Assembly: GCF_000276665.1 (NCBI RefSeq)
Contig: NW_004955447.1
Location: forward strand, 11,310,252 to 11,374,251
Direction: 5' to 3'
From: Chinchilla lanigera
Lineage: Eukaryota > Chordata > Mammalia > Rodentia > Chinchillidae
DNA: 64,000 bases
How positions within the stretch are numbered: position 1 is the stretch's first letter; each line of letters opens with the position of its first letter. The position numbers and the translations under genes were made by a program. A model generated the notes under the pieces. It saw only the letters and a program-made list of their open reading frames with translations, searched no databases and was not told the DNA's origin. Below are positions 11,166 to 22,680 of the stretch, piece after piece.

Positions 11166-11839
11166 AAAATGAAAATTGAATGAATTTTTTTTAAAAAAAT
11201 TAAAAGAAATGAAAATCACTTTACAGAACAGGATTCAAATTTTCAGCTCACAGCAGACCTGTCGTTAACTCTTGGAGCTTCTCAGCATCCTTTTCCTTCT
11301 GCACTCTCTATGGGGGCGATTGCATCCACACCGTAGTTGCAGTAACCATTCACACACACAGTGATCCTGTCTTTTTATCTCTTGTACACAGATCTCCAGT
11401 GAGGTTTGGTTTCCTGGACAGAAATGTGTACTTACTATTTACACACAGATCAACAGAGGTACCTGAACTTCTGCATGTCTGAAAACCAATTCATTATTCT
11501 CTTCATGCAAATAAGTCTTTACATTCCATTGTTCTAAAGTCTTACAGAATGGCAGAAGTATTTATAAAAAGCAAGACATGTAAGACCTTAACATCTGTAA
11601 CTTTCATTATAATATTCCCTAAAACACTGAAGATGCTCAGTTTAGGATCAATGACCTTATGTTTTCATGTATATCCTTTTGAATTTCATTCTTTCTGGCT
11701 TTTTTAGTATGTTTTTTGTTTAAAATGTTATTTTGTGCCAATATTTGAAGAGCATTTTGGCATCATATTAAATAAGAGGCTGAAATTCAGTTTCTTTTAG
11801 TGGGTTGAAAGTATTATTCTACTGAATTTGATTTGCTAT
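11166..11839. other. No recognised feature
   Basis: Unique-looking AT-rich DNA without a supported gene or repeat. Confidence 0.5.
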
Positions 11840-11846
11840 TTCTTTT

Positions 11847-11902
<56 letters not shown>
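11840..11902. repeat. (TTTC)n microsatellite
   Basis: About 15 tandem TTTC units. They are the reverse complement of a GAAA-expanded tail of the adjacent B1. Confidence 0.97.
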
Positions 11903-12041
11903 TGAGACAGAACCTCATCATGTAGATTAAGTTGGCCTTAACTCTCCGCGTAGCCCAGGCTGGCCTCAAACTTGCAATGATCTTCCTGCCTTAGCCTCTT
12001 GAGTGATGAAATTACAGATGTGTGCTACCATGTTAGGCTTG
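11902..12041 (-). mobile_element. B1 SINE
   Basis: Reverse complement of B1: TTTGAGACAGAACCTCATCA, 'GCCCAGGCTGGCCTCAAACT', 'CTTCCTGCCTTAGCCTC', 'ATTACAGATGTGTGCTACCA'. It contains the duplicated 'GTTGGCC...CAGGCTGGCC' core typical of rodent B1. Confidence 0.93.
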
Positions 12042-12515
12042 GTTGTCATTATTTTTATATTAAGAAATTCAGAAGTCAGTTTAATATTACTTGCCTTGAA
12101 ATTAATCATATTTTTCTTTTGAGATGCTTTTAAAGTTTTCTTTTTGATTTTGTTCCATATATTTTGATCCTTAGTATCAATCTATTTCTCCTAATTTTTT
12201 GGGAAGAAACACCACAGCCTTCTCAAATCTGTGGAATGCTCTGTTTTTCATTTATGAAAAATTCTCATCCATTTTCTTGTTAAAAATTTGTTCAATTTTC
12301 TTTGTCTTTAGATCCACAGCTGGATGTATAATAGATATTTAAACTTTATAATTTATAACTCAAATTAAGTTTTCATGTTTTCAATCTTTTCTACTACATT
12401 TTAATAATTGTCTTACAATAATTGTAGGGCACAAATCTTAGGCAGTTGTGATTAATCTATTACTAAACATATATGTTGAATTTTAAATACATATTGTATT
12501 GCTTATTTCTAGAAG

Positions 12516-12664
12516 TTTTTTTTTTTTTTTGAACCAGAGTCTTGCTGTGTAGTCCAGTCTGGCCTTGAAATCATTATGCATCTCAGGCTGACCTTAAACT
12601 CACAATGATCCTCCTGCCTCAGCCTGCCAAGTGTGGAACTGCAGGCATGCACCACCATGCCCTG
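12516..12664 (-). mobile_element. B1 SINE
   Basis: A poly(T) (12516-12530) is followed by the reverse complement of B1, with two copies of the CTGGCC core (GTCCAGTCTGGCCTTG and CTCAGGCTGACCTTAA), then 'CTCCTGCCTCAGCCTGCCAA' and 'GGCATGCACCACCATGCC'. A short TTCTAG occurs on both sides and may be a target duplication. Confidence 0.93.
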
Positions 12665-12875
12665 CTATAATTCTAGGATTTTTATAAGCAATTGTATTTG
12701 ATTGTGTCCATGTCTGAAATCACTGTGCATCTCATCCTGGTCTTTTCTCTATGTCACTCATGGTTGTTTTTTGTAATTATTTTTATTTTTTTCCTTTTTA
12801 TCATTATCATGCTATTATTATTCTAATTTTACTTGTAGAAATTTTAGAAAGCTCACGCTAAAGGGAAGAATCATC

Positions 12876-12990
12876 AGGAGGAGGAGGAGGAAAGGGGAAA
12901 GTAGAATGAAAAAGAAGAAGAAAAAGAGGAGGGAGTGTGAGGAGGAGGAGGAGCAGCAGAAGAAAAACAGGAAAAGGAGATGAGGAAGAA
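12876..12990 (+). repeat. GGA/GAA purine-rich tract
   Basis: Clustered AGGAGG, AAGAAG and GGAGGAGGAG units over about 115 bases. Low complexity. Confidence 0.85.
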
Positions 12991-14691
12991 ATTTGTATTT
13001 GATTTTAAAATCTGTATGAGAATAATTTCAACTTTAATTCATTTTAAATTAAATTCTTACCTTGCAGTAGTTTGAGCTGATATTTAGCATTCTTAAGGAA
13101 ATTTTCCTCCCCCTGGTGTGTAAATTAATCTCAGTTACCTGGCTTTTTTTTGCTTTATCAGAATGAGTAAATATAATAACGTGTATCCTGGATAATGTGT
13201 ATTTTATTAAATGCATTTGTCAAAATCATAAAGATCTAGCTGGACTAAAAGCAGTACATCTGAAATGATTAATAAAAACAATCGGGTGCCAAAGAGAATG
13301 TGAATAGTCTTATGAACTAGCTTTTCTTATTGAAGAAATAAAGTGTTTGTCCATCTCCTGATGCTTATAATTAATTTTATAGTTAACTTGGTATAAAAGC
13401 TATAATCTCACCATATGTAAATGGAACAAGTAGAAATAAAATTACAGAACCTGAACAGTTAAACCAAATCCATATTAAGCACTTCACAGAATACTGTTTT
13501 TTAAACTTGACAGGAAAATATTTCTGTAATACAAATCCTGTGCCACAATTTTAATGTAGTTCTACATATTCCCGATGGTGCTCAGACTTCTCATTCTAAC
13601 TGCTGAAAGCATCTTCTGCGGTGTTTGCCACGTCTCTGCATGTGGGAGAATCAGATCGCCGAATGGAAGACGTCTTCTTGCCGTGGTTGTTCTGCACTCT
13701 GTTTTCAATATTTTGATTCATTAATTGTTATAAAATCAATCAATTTATAAAATGTTTCCTAAAATATACCTTATGTTTAACTAAAGGAATGCTGTGGTTA
13801 GTAACCAACTGAGCAACCACTTTATTTTCTTTACTAATCAGGCAATGAAAGCCTGTATTTGCCCAAGTTTGGCAATACAAAAACAAAATAATAAGTGAAC
13901 AAAAGTCAAAAAAGTATATTCTTGTTTTTTAAACTTCTAAAGGTGATTTTATTTTACTAGAGCAATAGGCTCATTTTCAGGAGTTCACTGACAACTGTTC
14001 TTACTGTTCATGTTAAATGTAAGAAAAACTCTATACAATTGGATAAGATCAGTTTTATTAAAATATTTCAATTACATTTCTTTTTAAAAGAGAGTAATTC
14101 TTAATTTTGAATTCAAAGAAAACTGAAAAATCTCAAAGATAAGTTGGATAATCAGCTTAAAATATCAATATCCAAGAATGATCATTATTTTTGAGTAAAC
14201 CCTCCTAATTATTTGCCCATGTCTTTGACATGTATAGATAATTAGATAAACTACATAAAATACACAATACATATACATATGTATATAAGAAAATGCATAA
14301 ATTTGGATCTCACAAAGCACAGGAACATATATAATTTGTAAGTTAACTTGGTTTCTAAAACACATGCGGACATCATGGGTGTGCAATGTTCAACTATGGT
14401 ATTCTCTTAATGTTTTGATAAACGACAACAAAGAAGCCAATATTGTGGATATTTTGACTTGCTATATTTTCAACTGTGTAATTTAAAACACTACAAAAAC
14501 TTGCCACATTGTCTGTTTTTCATTTGTCACAGTGTTTCCTTATTGGTCTGAATAATTCAAAACTTTCGAAAGCAGTCCTTCTCAGGGAGAGACTTTGCAT
14601 CTTACCTTATCATTTAAACACCACCATGGATGTATGCCCAATTCACACCTGCAAGTCATGAGAGATTCAGGATATTATAATACCAATAATT
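12991..14691. other. Unrecognised AT-rich DNA
   Basis: No supported gene. A small CpG-bearing patch at 13590-13700 (TTCTGCGGTGTTTGCCACG, ATCGCCGAATGG, AGACGTC) stands out from the AT-rich surroundings but matches nothing I recognise. Small ORFs near 14165-14386 are AT-rich chance frames. Confidence 0.5.
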
Positions 14692-14925
14692 AGCTGGATA
14701 TGCTGGTGCAGCCCTGTAACCCCACCTCCGTGGGAAGTTCAAGAAAGAGACTCACAAGTTTGAGGCCAGCCTGGGCAATTTCGTAACAGCCCATCTCCAG
14801 AAATAGATAAATAAATAAACAAACAAACAAACAAACAAACAAATAAATAGGCCTGAAAATGTAACTCAGTGATGCAAGGCCCTTGAATTCAATCCCTACT
14901 ATTATAAAAATACCACACAAAACCC
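14692..14925 (+). mobile_element. B1-dID composite SINE (B1 fused to an ID-like tRNA unit)
   Basis: The left part is a B1 monomer (AGCTGGATATGCTGGTGCAG ... TTTGAGGCCAGCCTGGGCAA), ended by an AAAT/AAAC repeat (14803-14847). It is followed by a diverged ID-like unit (GGCCTGAAAATGTAACTCAG ... CAAGGCCCTTGAATTC) and a second A-rich stretch. B1+ID dimers (B1-dID, MEN-like) are known from squirrel, dormouse, beaver and guinea-pig lineages, which supports a non-murid rodent. Confidence 0.8.
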
Positions 14926-15119
14926 TCAACAAATAATAATAATAATCATTACCACTTTAAAAGCACTTTATTTTTATTTTAAGGGAAAAAGAATTTACAA
15001 TCACTGAAAATATCTCTGAGGTAGTTGTTACTAGTAGCAGATCTGTAGGCACACTTCAGATTGAAAAAAAAATAGTTGAAATCAGCTACTTCACTATGCA
15101 GCTGTATACTCTCTAAGTT

Positions 15120-15255
15120 TATTAACATGTGAGACCCAGAGTTTCCAATTCTATGAATACAGATAATCTTACCATTTCCTTTGTGTTGGGGTTAATGCAA
15201 TGAAAATGACATATGTGAGTTGCCTGGCATTGTGTTAGCACACATCCATACTTTG
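15120..15255 (+). mobile_element. MIR-like ancient SINE
   Basis: Weak but ordered match to the second half of MIR: 'GGGGTTAATGCAATGA' followed by 'GTTGCCTGGCATTGTG' (consensus GATTAAATGAGATAAT ... AGTGCCTGGCACA). Heavily diverged. Confidence 0.45.
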
Positions 15256-15269
15256 TGTCTGTAACCACA

Positions 15270-15400
15270 TACTTTCTTTTTGGATGAAGAAATGGAAGCT
15301 TGGAGAGATTGAATTCTTACATCCAAATTTATTTGTCAGTGCTCAATCAGAGCTGGCACTTGAGTCCCATTCCTTCATTCTCAGTGCCTTCTTAAAATAT
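15270..15400 (-). mobile_element. MIR-like ancient SINE, inverted relative to the previous one
   Basis: 'GATGAAGAAATGGAAGCTTG' followed by 'AGAGATTGAATTCTTAC' and 'CAGAGCTGGCACTTGAGTCC' follows the reverse complement of MIR (GATGAGGAAACTGAGGC ... AGAGCCGGGATTCGAACCC). Confidence 0.6.
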
Positions 15401-16514
15401 TGCCCTTCTGGGGTTAAGTTCTCTCTACACAAGTTAAGTCTGAAAGAGAAGTAACAAATCTTATTCTGGCTCTCAGCTTAGGATAGAATGAGGAGAGCTG
15501 GATATTTTCTCTATGTTTGACAATTCATTCAAAAATTTAAGAAAAGTAGCTAGAATATTCAGAGCTTAGAGGATCATAAAATATTAGAAGGGATTAACAG
15601 AAATAGGGTGAAAAATCAAGAATTAAAATTTAGTTTTGATGTTGATTCTGCATATATTTTTCTAAAAAATCTACAAGGGGGAGAGTGCTTGTGTATATCA
15701 TTACTTACTCTCAAACCTGTTGTGCAGAACATTATGATAATGTCAACTTTACAAAATATAGATTGAAGTTTCTACTGATCAATAGTATAGCTGTAAAAGT
15801 TATTCTCTGTTTCACTATGCCTAAACTGGTGCAAATAGTGAACATTCGGATGCTACAGTTGAGTGGATTAATGGAGTTCTGACTAGATTTGATAACAGAC
15901 CGTCTCTGCCGGATGTTAACCATCCTTATCATTTAAAAGCAGAAATTACTGAATAGATTAAAACTAAAGACTCAGAACACTCATATTTGGATTAAAACTC
16001 TCAGTATTGGTAGTAAAACTAGAATGACACAATAAAAGAAACACATTAATTAGTAAAAATGTCATTTTAGTCATCAGTATGCTTGAGACCAGCACTGGCC
16101 AATATTTACCTCTCAGTTTTTCAAGTGTAGAAACTGAGTGTGTGCATGTGAATTTACATATTGCTGATTACTGAACAAAATAATGATTGACATATTGGCT
16201 TCAATTTCATGACTTCACTCTGGAAGATATCCCATTGCTCAAAATACCCATGTCCTTCCATCCCCACATCCCTTCGTTTGCCAAGGTGACAGGAAACAAA
16301 TTCATAATCAGAGTGTGTCAGCTAGGTTTGAATGCAGTCGCAGAGTATGGAGAAACAGATGGCTCTGAGGAGAAGTGAAGCCAATGGGGCTCGGTCAACC
16401 TTCATCCTCACCTGAGAGGACACATCCACTCTATTTGCACCCTAATTCCAACACTGGGTAGAAGTTCACAGGTCATAAACAATATAGTTATTTTAAAAAT
16501 AATATACTCTGAGA
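15401..16514. other. No recognised feature
   Basis: AT-rich DNA with small chance ORFs. One possible MIR remnant near 16290-16370 is too weak to call. Confidence 0.45.
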
Positions 16515-16585
16515 AAAATATGCAGGTTGAGAAATCCTCAAGTGAGTCTGCTGTGCAGTTTGAGAACTACTGGTTTTGCGAGCTA
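16515..16585 (+). mobile_element. MER5A-like hAT-Charlie fragment (tentative)
   Basis: 'GAGTCTGCTGTGCAGTTTGA' continuing 'GAACTACTGGTTTTG' resembles the terminal part of MER5A (GTGATTCTGATGTGCAG ... GAGAACCACTGGTTT). Only this end is legible. Confidence 0.5.
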
Positions 16586-18084
16586 TTTCTTCAAGGCTGT
16601 GAGCTGAAAGGATTTCCATACTGTTCTAGAAAACATTCCTTTCTAACGTTGAAAAATGCATGCCTGCCAGATCATCATAGACACCCTTGTATGGACAATG
16701 TTAGGCAAGCTTGATGGGCATACTTCACTTATCTAGAAAGAGGGAAGTTCGGAATAGCGTAATTTTGTTGTGATACATCATTACCAAATTTATGGTTAAT
16801 GAATATTAACCACAACAGAATTTTTCTTGGGTACTTAATTCCTCTTTATTGATAGCTCCTTTGCTTTTTATAGAGATGAGAGATCTAGAATGAATTATGT
16901 TCAATTACTTAGTCCTATTACATGGGTATTAATTATCATAACTGGAATATGGCCATTCATCTGCTCAAAAGTGAAATTCCTATAACTATTTGTCCTTAAC
17001 AGGGATAGTTTCTGTTAAAGAGTCTATCTGCTATTTAGCAGAACACTGTTTTGTACCTTATAAGTGAACACTGTCCCATGATGTGTATGCTCTAAAGACA
17101 CCAAAATTCATATTTTTATTTTTCATATAACTGATACTTTAATTTTAATTCTGATGTTGAGTTCTATTAGCATTCTAGTGAGTAGCAACGTTTCATCACA
17201 ATCCAAGCAATTTTGAGGGATCTACTCTGCTTATAGCCAGACTGGAAAGCATACTCAACTAGAATTAAACATCAGAAAAACAATATACTTAATATACTAA
17301 TGAGTAGATATAATAGGATTGGGGGTGGACTTTCAGAAAAACAATCAGTACAAGACACTTCAGAGTACATATTTAGCTTTAATCTTAGGAACACCAAACT
17401 TGTCTGTAGGGAACATTATTTCCATCACTGTCTCTTCGTTTTGTAATGAATGCTATTTTACTTTAATTCATACCAAAGTAATGAATTACTGTCTTAGCAT
17501 GATGTACTCTGATGCACACTTTTTTTTTTTTACTTCTATGAGCTTGAATTTACTCATGTTATTTTTTATTATATACGTTTCTGACAGATAATGAATATAT
17601 TCATTGTGGGGAGTTAGTGTATAGATGTACCATATCTTTGTCAGGTTACTACCCTCCCCCCTTCCCTTCTCTCTCCACCCCTACTTCCTCCACCCATCTC
17701 AGAAAGGTCTACATCCTGTTTCTCATCAGCTGTCACTGACAGAAGAGAAACAACTGCATAAAATATGGCTCTTCTGCAGCACTTTGAATGACTTCAGGAT
17801 AATTTGTCAGGCTTCCCCCGATGAATAAGATACACATATTGTTAATCTCTGGAAAGCTGTCCACATTACACACTTCTATCCTTTAGGCTGTGAAATGATA
17901 GCAAATTTAATACACTCATGGAGTAAGGTAGAAGCAAATAGGTTTTTCTGAGACCCAGAATGTAGTTGAACACCCCCCTCATGTAGAATAAACTCTTCAT
18001 ATCTAGTAATAATAGATAATTTAAAAGCTCTTGTACTTTCAATGGACTTTTTGTATTTCTATTATGAAGGTTACATTATTTTTC
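16586..18084. other. Unrecognised AT-rich DNA
   Basis: No supported gene. A T-run lies at 17520-17531 and a pyrimidine-rich patch at 17650-17700. Short ORFs appear to be chance. Confidence 0.5.
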
Positions 18085-18188
18085 TTATTTTAAAGAGAGT
18101 AGTAAAAGAAAGAAAGAAAAGAACACTAGCAGCATACCAACATCCCAAACTTTAACAAAACAAAACAAAACAAGAACATAAAAAGTGA

Positions 18189-18525
18189 CACAGAATTTCA
18201 AAACAAAATGATAGGAATTAACAGTAATTGTTATATTTCATATTGTTATCTTCAATGAAGTTGCTCAGATTACCAGATGTAAGAATTGAAGATTGTTCAA
18301 ACCATTAAAGAGAATAAAAAAATTATTAGATTAAACTTTAGAGATAATACGGAATTTCACTAGACAAGATGGTAGGAATTCACCAAAGGTTATTCAATTG
18401 CATATTGTTTTTGAATCAGTTGCGCAGATTATCAAATATAAGCATGCAAATTGGTCAGAACATAAAAAAATTTAAGCATCAACTGTTCCTTTCAACATAC
18501 CATCAGACATCAGCAGTACAGTTTT
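18189..18525 (-). repeat. Tandemly duplicated L1 3' UTR module (2 copies, about 162 bp)
   Basis: Copy 1 starts CAGAATTTCAAAACAAAATG at 18190 and copy 2 starts GGAATTTCACTAGACAAGAT at 18351. Both continue through 'ATAGGAATT', 'CATATTGTT', 'GTTGC.CAGATTA' and 'AAGCATGCAA'-like landmarks. Copies are diverged from each other. Single copies exist at 7200 and 54240. Confidence 0.75.
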
Positions 18526-18540
18526 TACAGGTCTCTCTAT

Positions 18541-18542
18541 AT

Positions 18543-18593
<51 letters not shown>

Positions 18594-18600
18594 TATATAA
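18541..18600. repeat. (TA)n microsatellite
   Basis: TATG and GT units run into about 40 bases of pure TA, then ATACATATATATATAA. Confidence 0.95.
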
Positions 18601-18821
18601 TTTTTGCCTTCCTTCTCTTTTTTCTCCTTTCCCTCATCCCAGTCATTCCTTCCTTTGAGCAATTTCTTTCCCTTTCCTATCATCTATTGTACATTTTGAG
18701 TTTTACTTACTCTTTCAGGTTCCTACACCAGTGAGACAACATGATGCTTACATATGTGGGTTCGATTTATTTCACTTACGAGTATGCTCTCTAGTTGCAC
18801 CTATTTACCTGTTTGCAAACA

Positions 18822-19050
18822 AGTTCATGTTGTCTGCAAATAGAATAGCTGTGCCTGCTTTTCTCTGGGTTCCTGTCGAGTGGAGTATTGTTTTCCATCC
18901 TTGAGCTTTGAGTCCATGAATTACTTCTGAGTTAAATGTGTTTCTGGTATACAGCATAGATGAATTTTATTTCTTGATCCACTCAGCCAGTCTGCTTCTT
19001 TTGATTGGTGCGCTAAGACCATTTACATTAATGGTTATAACTGATATGTT
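18822..19050 (-). pseudogene. L1 ORF2p endonuclease N-terminal fragment
   Basis: Minus-strand translation gives NVNGLSAPIKRSRLAEWIKK, then a stop and frame shift. In the shifted frame ETHL (the conserved QETH glutamate region) is still readable near 18935, followed by GLKAQGWKTILH and KAGTAILFADNMN. This is the start of the apurinic-endonuclease-like domain of L1 ORF2p. The fragment ends at the deletion junction near 18820, so the remainder of the endonuclease and all of RT are absent. Confidence 0.9.
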
Positions 19051-19184
19051 TTAGCTTATTTTTGTTGTATTATTTTCCTGCTGTTGGATCTTCCTTTTTT
19101 CCTAAGTTTAATTGCTTACTCTGGTTGGAGCTTCCTTTCTGTTGTTGTTCTTGAACCTGTGGTATGTTTTACCTCTTTCCAGGA

Positions 19185-20183
19185 TATCTTCTAATACTCT
19201 TTGTGGGATTGGTTTGGCACTCATGAATTTCTTCAGTTGTTCTTTATCATAGATATATTACATTTATCCATTAAATTTGAAGTATAGTTTTGCAGGGTAC
19301 ATCAATCTGGGTTGGAAGTTGTTTTCTTGCAGTAACTGAAATACTTCACTCCAAGCTCTTCTTGACTTGATGGTTTGTGTTGAGAAATCTGCCATGATTC
19401 TGATGGGTTTTCTTTTATAGGTGATCTGTTTTCTTTCTCTCATAGCTTTTGATATTCTGATCTTTGGTGAGTTTGTGGGATCTTGATCACTATATGTCTG
19501 GATGTAGATTTATTTCGGTTATGGCTAACTGGAGTTCTATATGCTTCACTTTTCTGTATGTCCAATTCTTTCTCCATGCTTGGGAAATTTTCTACTATTA
19601 TTTCTGCAAATAGTCTTTTTATGTCATTTGTGTTGACACTTGCTGTTTGTTGATACCTATTAATCTTACATTGTTTTTCTTTGCTTCATCTTGCAGTTGT
19701 TGAATTCTTATTTCCTGGTTCCTTTTTGTTTTTAAGAGACGCTTCCTTTCACATTCACTAGTGGCAATGCCATCTTCAAGGTCTGAATGTCGATCTTCAG
19801 TTTCGTTGAGGTGGTTTTGCCAGCTTTTGATGGAATTTTTAATTTCCAGGATGTTCATTTGAATTTGTTTTGTGCATTCCAGTTCTTTTCTGTATTGTTC
19901 ACTCAAGGTTTCTATGACTTGTCTATGCTCCTCCATTTTCTTGTGAATGTCTTCACTGGATATGCTGAACAATTCTTTCATTATTATCATTTCTTTTTTA
20001 TCTGAGAGATTATTTCTGATCTCATCTCCTCTATGGCCTGGTGGAGTTGTTTCTTTACTTCAGTTGCAATCATTTCAGAAATTTCAGGTGTATGACTCCA
20101 GGCTCTTCTGTGTTGATGTCTCCTGGACTTGTTCTGGGTAGTGTAGAGGTCTAAGATTGAATTTTGCTCCTTCGTTTTGTCAT
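19185..20183 (-). pseudogene. L1 ORF1p pseudogene (coiled coil, RRM, C-terminal domain)
   Basis: An ATG at 20183 opens MTKRRSKIQS followed by an early stop. After frame changes the sequence gives ATEVKKQLHQAIEEM, then a 123-codon open frame (19990-19619) rich in heptad-like leucine/glutamate (EIKNSIKSWQNHLNETEDR, RNQEIRIQQLQDEAKKNNVR), the coiled-coil-to-RRM boundary ending in VRLIGI. Farther on are ELDIQKSEAYRTP and a HIVIKIP stretch (RRM), and NNFQPRLMYPAKLYFKFNG plus KEQLKKFMSAKP (C-terminal domain) near 19200-19330. ORF1p is the RNA-binding chaperone of L1. This copy has stops and frameshifts and is dead. Confidence 0.9.
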
Positions 20184-20345
20184 TTTTGAAGATTCAGGAG
20201 TTTCCTGGAGCTCAGGCTCACTCCCATGATTGTATGGGAGTGACAGAGTGAGTGTCTGAAGATCCCTAGTTCTTAGTGTGGCTCCTGTGCTGGTGTGTAG
20301 GGGCAAGGTGGGGTCACAGATGTTCATAAAGCTTTCTTGCGTTCA

Positions 20346-21406
20346 GTGCTTTATGGTTTGTAATAAAGTCCAATATTAAAAGGAACTTGATACATTAGAA
20401 TTCTCTCTGGAAATTATTTTGAAGTTGTGGGGAGGGAAAGTACAGAGAATTCTTTCTTAAGGGCTTAAATATCCATTGCCTCTGACAACCATGCCATGAG
20501 CAGATACGTTCTTCGTTAAGACCTTTGAATGCAATACAATATCAATTTCACATAATTTAAATGAGAAACATGTTTGAGGGCACTTGGACTTCTGCTGTAA
20601 AATCAAGATTCATGGAGGCTCAAGGAGAATCAGACAATGAATGTGTTATAAGTGAAATTTCTGAAGGCTGTAAAATTGAGTCACATTACAACAGATTTGC
20701 ACTCCCATTGCAAATATAAATCTGAAAAATACATGTTATGTGGTAAGAGATTATAATGAATGCATATAAAAATTTATATTCAATAAATTAGATTTTTCTA
20801 CAATTTGAAAGAAAAACATTTCAAAAATCTTCTGAGAGTAATTACCAAATATCAGAATGCTGTGAAGATTCAATGCTGATATATGTTTGGTTTTCACAGT
20901 GAAACTTGTATGGACTTTACTTGATATTACTGTGTGACTGATCCATGCTAAAACAGAATTTTTTTTTTAGAAAGATGATATTTGCCTCAAGTGTTAGCTT
21001 TCTAATTTTTTACAGACACAAAATAATAGTCTCAGTCCTTAAGTATACTTCCATTGATTAAGACACTACTATCTTGATTTTGTTAAATTTTTACAGTTAC
21101 CTATTTCATGTGCTACAGCAATGAATCATTATATGCATATTTTTTCAGTATGTCTATTATGCACAATATGTTTATAAAAAGAAACCTCTCTTTTGTCCAA
21201 CATATATTGAATATACTGCAGAAGTTTTACACAGTATATATTTTATTTCTCTCATTGCCTTTGCAGGTCAAAGTCTATATTTTAGTAAACAGTGGATGAT
21301 ATAATGAATAATTATGGCCAAAACTGTACTTTTTTATTAGCATGGTCTTGAATGAATTCTTTGCTTCATTAAAAATCTGTAGTAATAAAAGTACAATATT
21401 TGATTT

Positions 21407-21449
<43 letters not shown>

Positions 21450-22384
21450 CCATAATCATGAAGTTTAGAAAAGAATAAGGTAACATATATAAGTGAAACA
21501 TTAAACATTTTAGTTATGTTGCCTATTAAATGTACTTTCAGCTGATCCTTTTTTCATATTTAATGTCAGTTTACACTACAACCACATATTGGTAGCAGAT
21601 GAATGACCTAGTATACACATTAGACTTAGTGCTTACTATGAAAATAGCCTTTGAAATTTAACTGCCCACTGGGGAACAGTGTGACTGATAATTAAAAATA
21701 AACAAACAGTCTTATCTTGATGGCTATACTTCTTTTACTGAAAACAAAAGAGCCTATCAAATGGAAAAATTCCATACAGACAAGTTCTGTAATCTTCTTT
21801 ATATATTGTATTAAATAGTCAGTGTAGAGATAATATTTAGTGCAATATTCTGAATATAAATATTACCTTGATGTGCAAAGCAATGTTGCATGAAGTATCT
21901 AGAAGAGTTATTCAAAGAGGATTGTAGTGAGCACAAGGGATTTATATTAGATTTAGATTTAAAGCAATTATTTGAATCCTAGTTGTGATACTTATTAGCT
22001 GCATTTTGAATGAGATATTGTATATATTTTATTCTATTTCCCCTATGAAACATAAAAGATCTACAAAGGGCCAGAAATTTGACACGTATTCTATAAGTCA
22101 CAGCTACTTTATATTATGTCGGAACTGTACTATTAAATCTTTCCCCCTTTTCAGTTTTAACATCAACAAGTGAAATAAACTCAAATTCTAACAAATGCTA
22201 TGTCATGTGGGAATAAATTCTTATGCATTTTGTTCTTTGGCTACTACTTCCTCAAGTAAGGTCATTTAATGATATTATATTAATTATTATTTTACTATAG
22301 AATGAAGATTTTAATTACAAGTCAAGGTTTTGTTAAATTAGCACTACAGTATTTTGCAAATAGAGGTATCAAAAATTATTGGCA
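20346..22384. other. Unrecognised AT-rich DNA with a possible MIR relic
   Basis: No supported gene. A TA microsatellite lies at 21411-21447 (listed separately). Positions 21970-22060 ('TGAATCCTAGTTGTGATACT' then TTAGCTGCATTTTGAATGAG) weakly resemble plus-strand MIR. Confidence 0.45.
21411..21447. repeat. (TA)n microsatellite
   Basis: GTGTG followed by about 34 bases of TA. Confidence 0.95.
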
Positions 22385-22491
22385 GGCCTGGGGATTTAGC
22401 TCAGTGGCACAGCGCCTCCCTGGCAAGTGCAAGGTCATGAGTTTGACTCCTGGTACCAGAAAACAAAACAAAACAAAAAAACAAACAAAAG
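22385..22491 (+). mobile_element. ID SINE
   Basis: The body begins GGCCTGGGGATTTAGCTCAG, with A-box-like TAGCTCAGTGGC and B-box-like GAGTTTGACTCC, and ends in an AAAAC-type tail. TTATTGGCA is duplicated exactly at 22376-22384 and 22492-22500. The 70-codon ORF across it is spurious. Confidence 0.94.
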
Positions 22492-22597
22492 TTATTGGCA
22501 CAATTATTCATTAAAACAAGAAAATCTTATGTTCAAAATCATCAACTTCTTATTTATGAAATTTTAATGTGTGCATGTGACTATATGTATGTGTTTC

Positions 22598-22680
22598 AGA
22601 GTGAAAGAGATAGAGAGAGAAAGGAAGAGAGAGAGAAAGGATGAGAGAGAGAAAGGAAGAGAGAGAGAGAGAGAGAGAGA
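22598..22680 (+). repeat. (GA)n / GAAAGG-type purine microsatellite
   Basis: GAGAGA interspersed with AAAGGA units, ending in pure GA. The 71-codon ORF is low-complexity. Confidence 0.95.

Larger units (their letters stand above)
18085..20345 (-). mobile_element. LINE-1 with most of ORF2 deleted (half-L1-like)
   Basis: Reading on the minus strand (right to left): possible 5' UTR (20345-20184), ORF1 (20183 to about 19185), a short inter-ORF region, the first 75 or so codons of ORF2 (endonuclease start, 19050-18822), then an abrupt switch near 18820 to the extreme ORF2 3' end and 3' UTR (18820-18085). About 3 kb of ORF2, including all of RT, is missing. The 3' part is identified by 'GATTTATTTCACTTACGAGT' (near 18763), matching 54590-54610, and by the 3' UTR module at 18189 and 18351. 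It may be a simple deletion or a member of an ORF1-only family analogous to HAL1. Confidence 0.85.

Noticed and set aside
10751..11172. Overlapping ORFs of 78-97 codons on both strands
   Set aside because: Created by a low-complexity purine tract.
16187..16378. MIR element near the 63-codon ORF
   Set aside because: Only scattered words agree, below what I can support by eye.
19619..19990. 123-codon coiled-coil ORF as a host gene
   Set aside because: Neighbouring frames continue into the L1 ORF1p RRM and C-terminal domain, and early stops break it.
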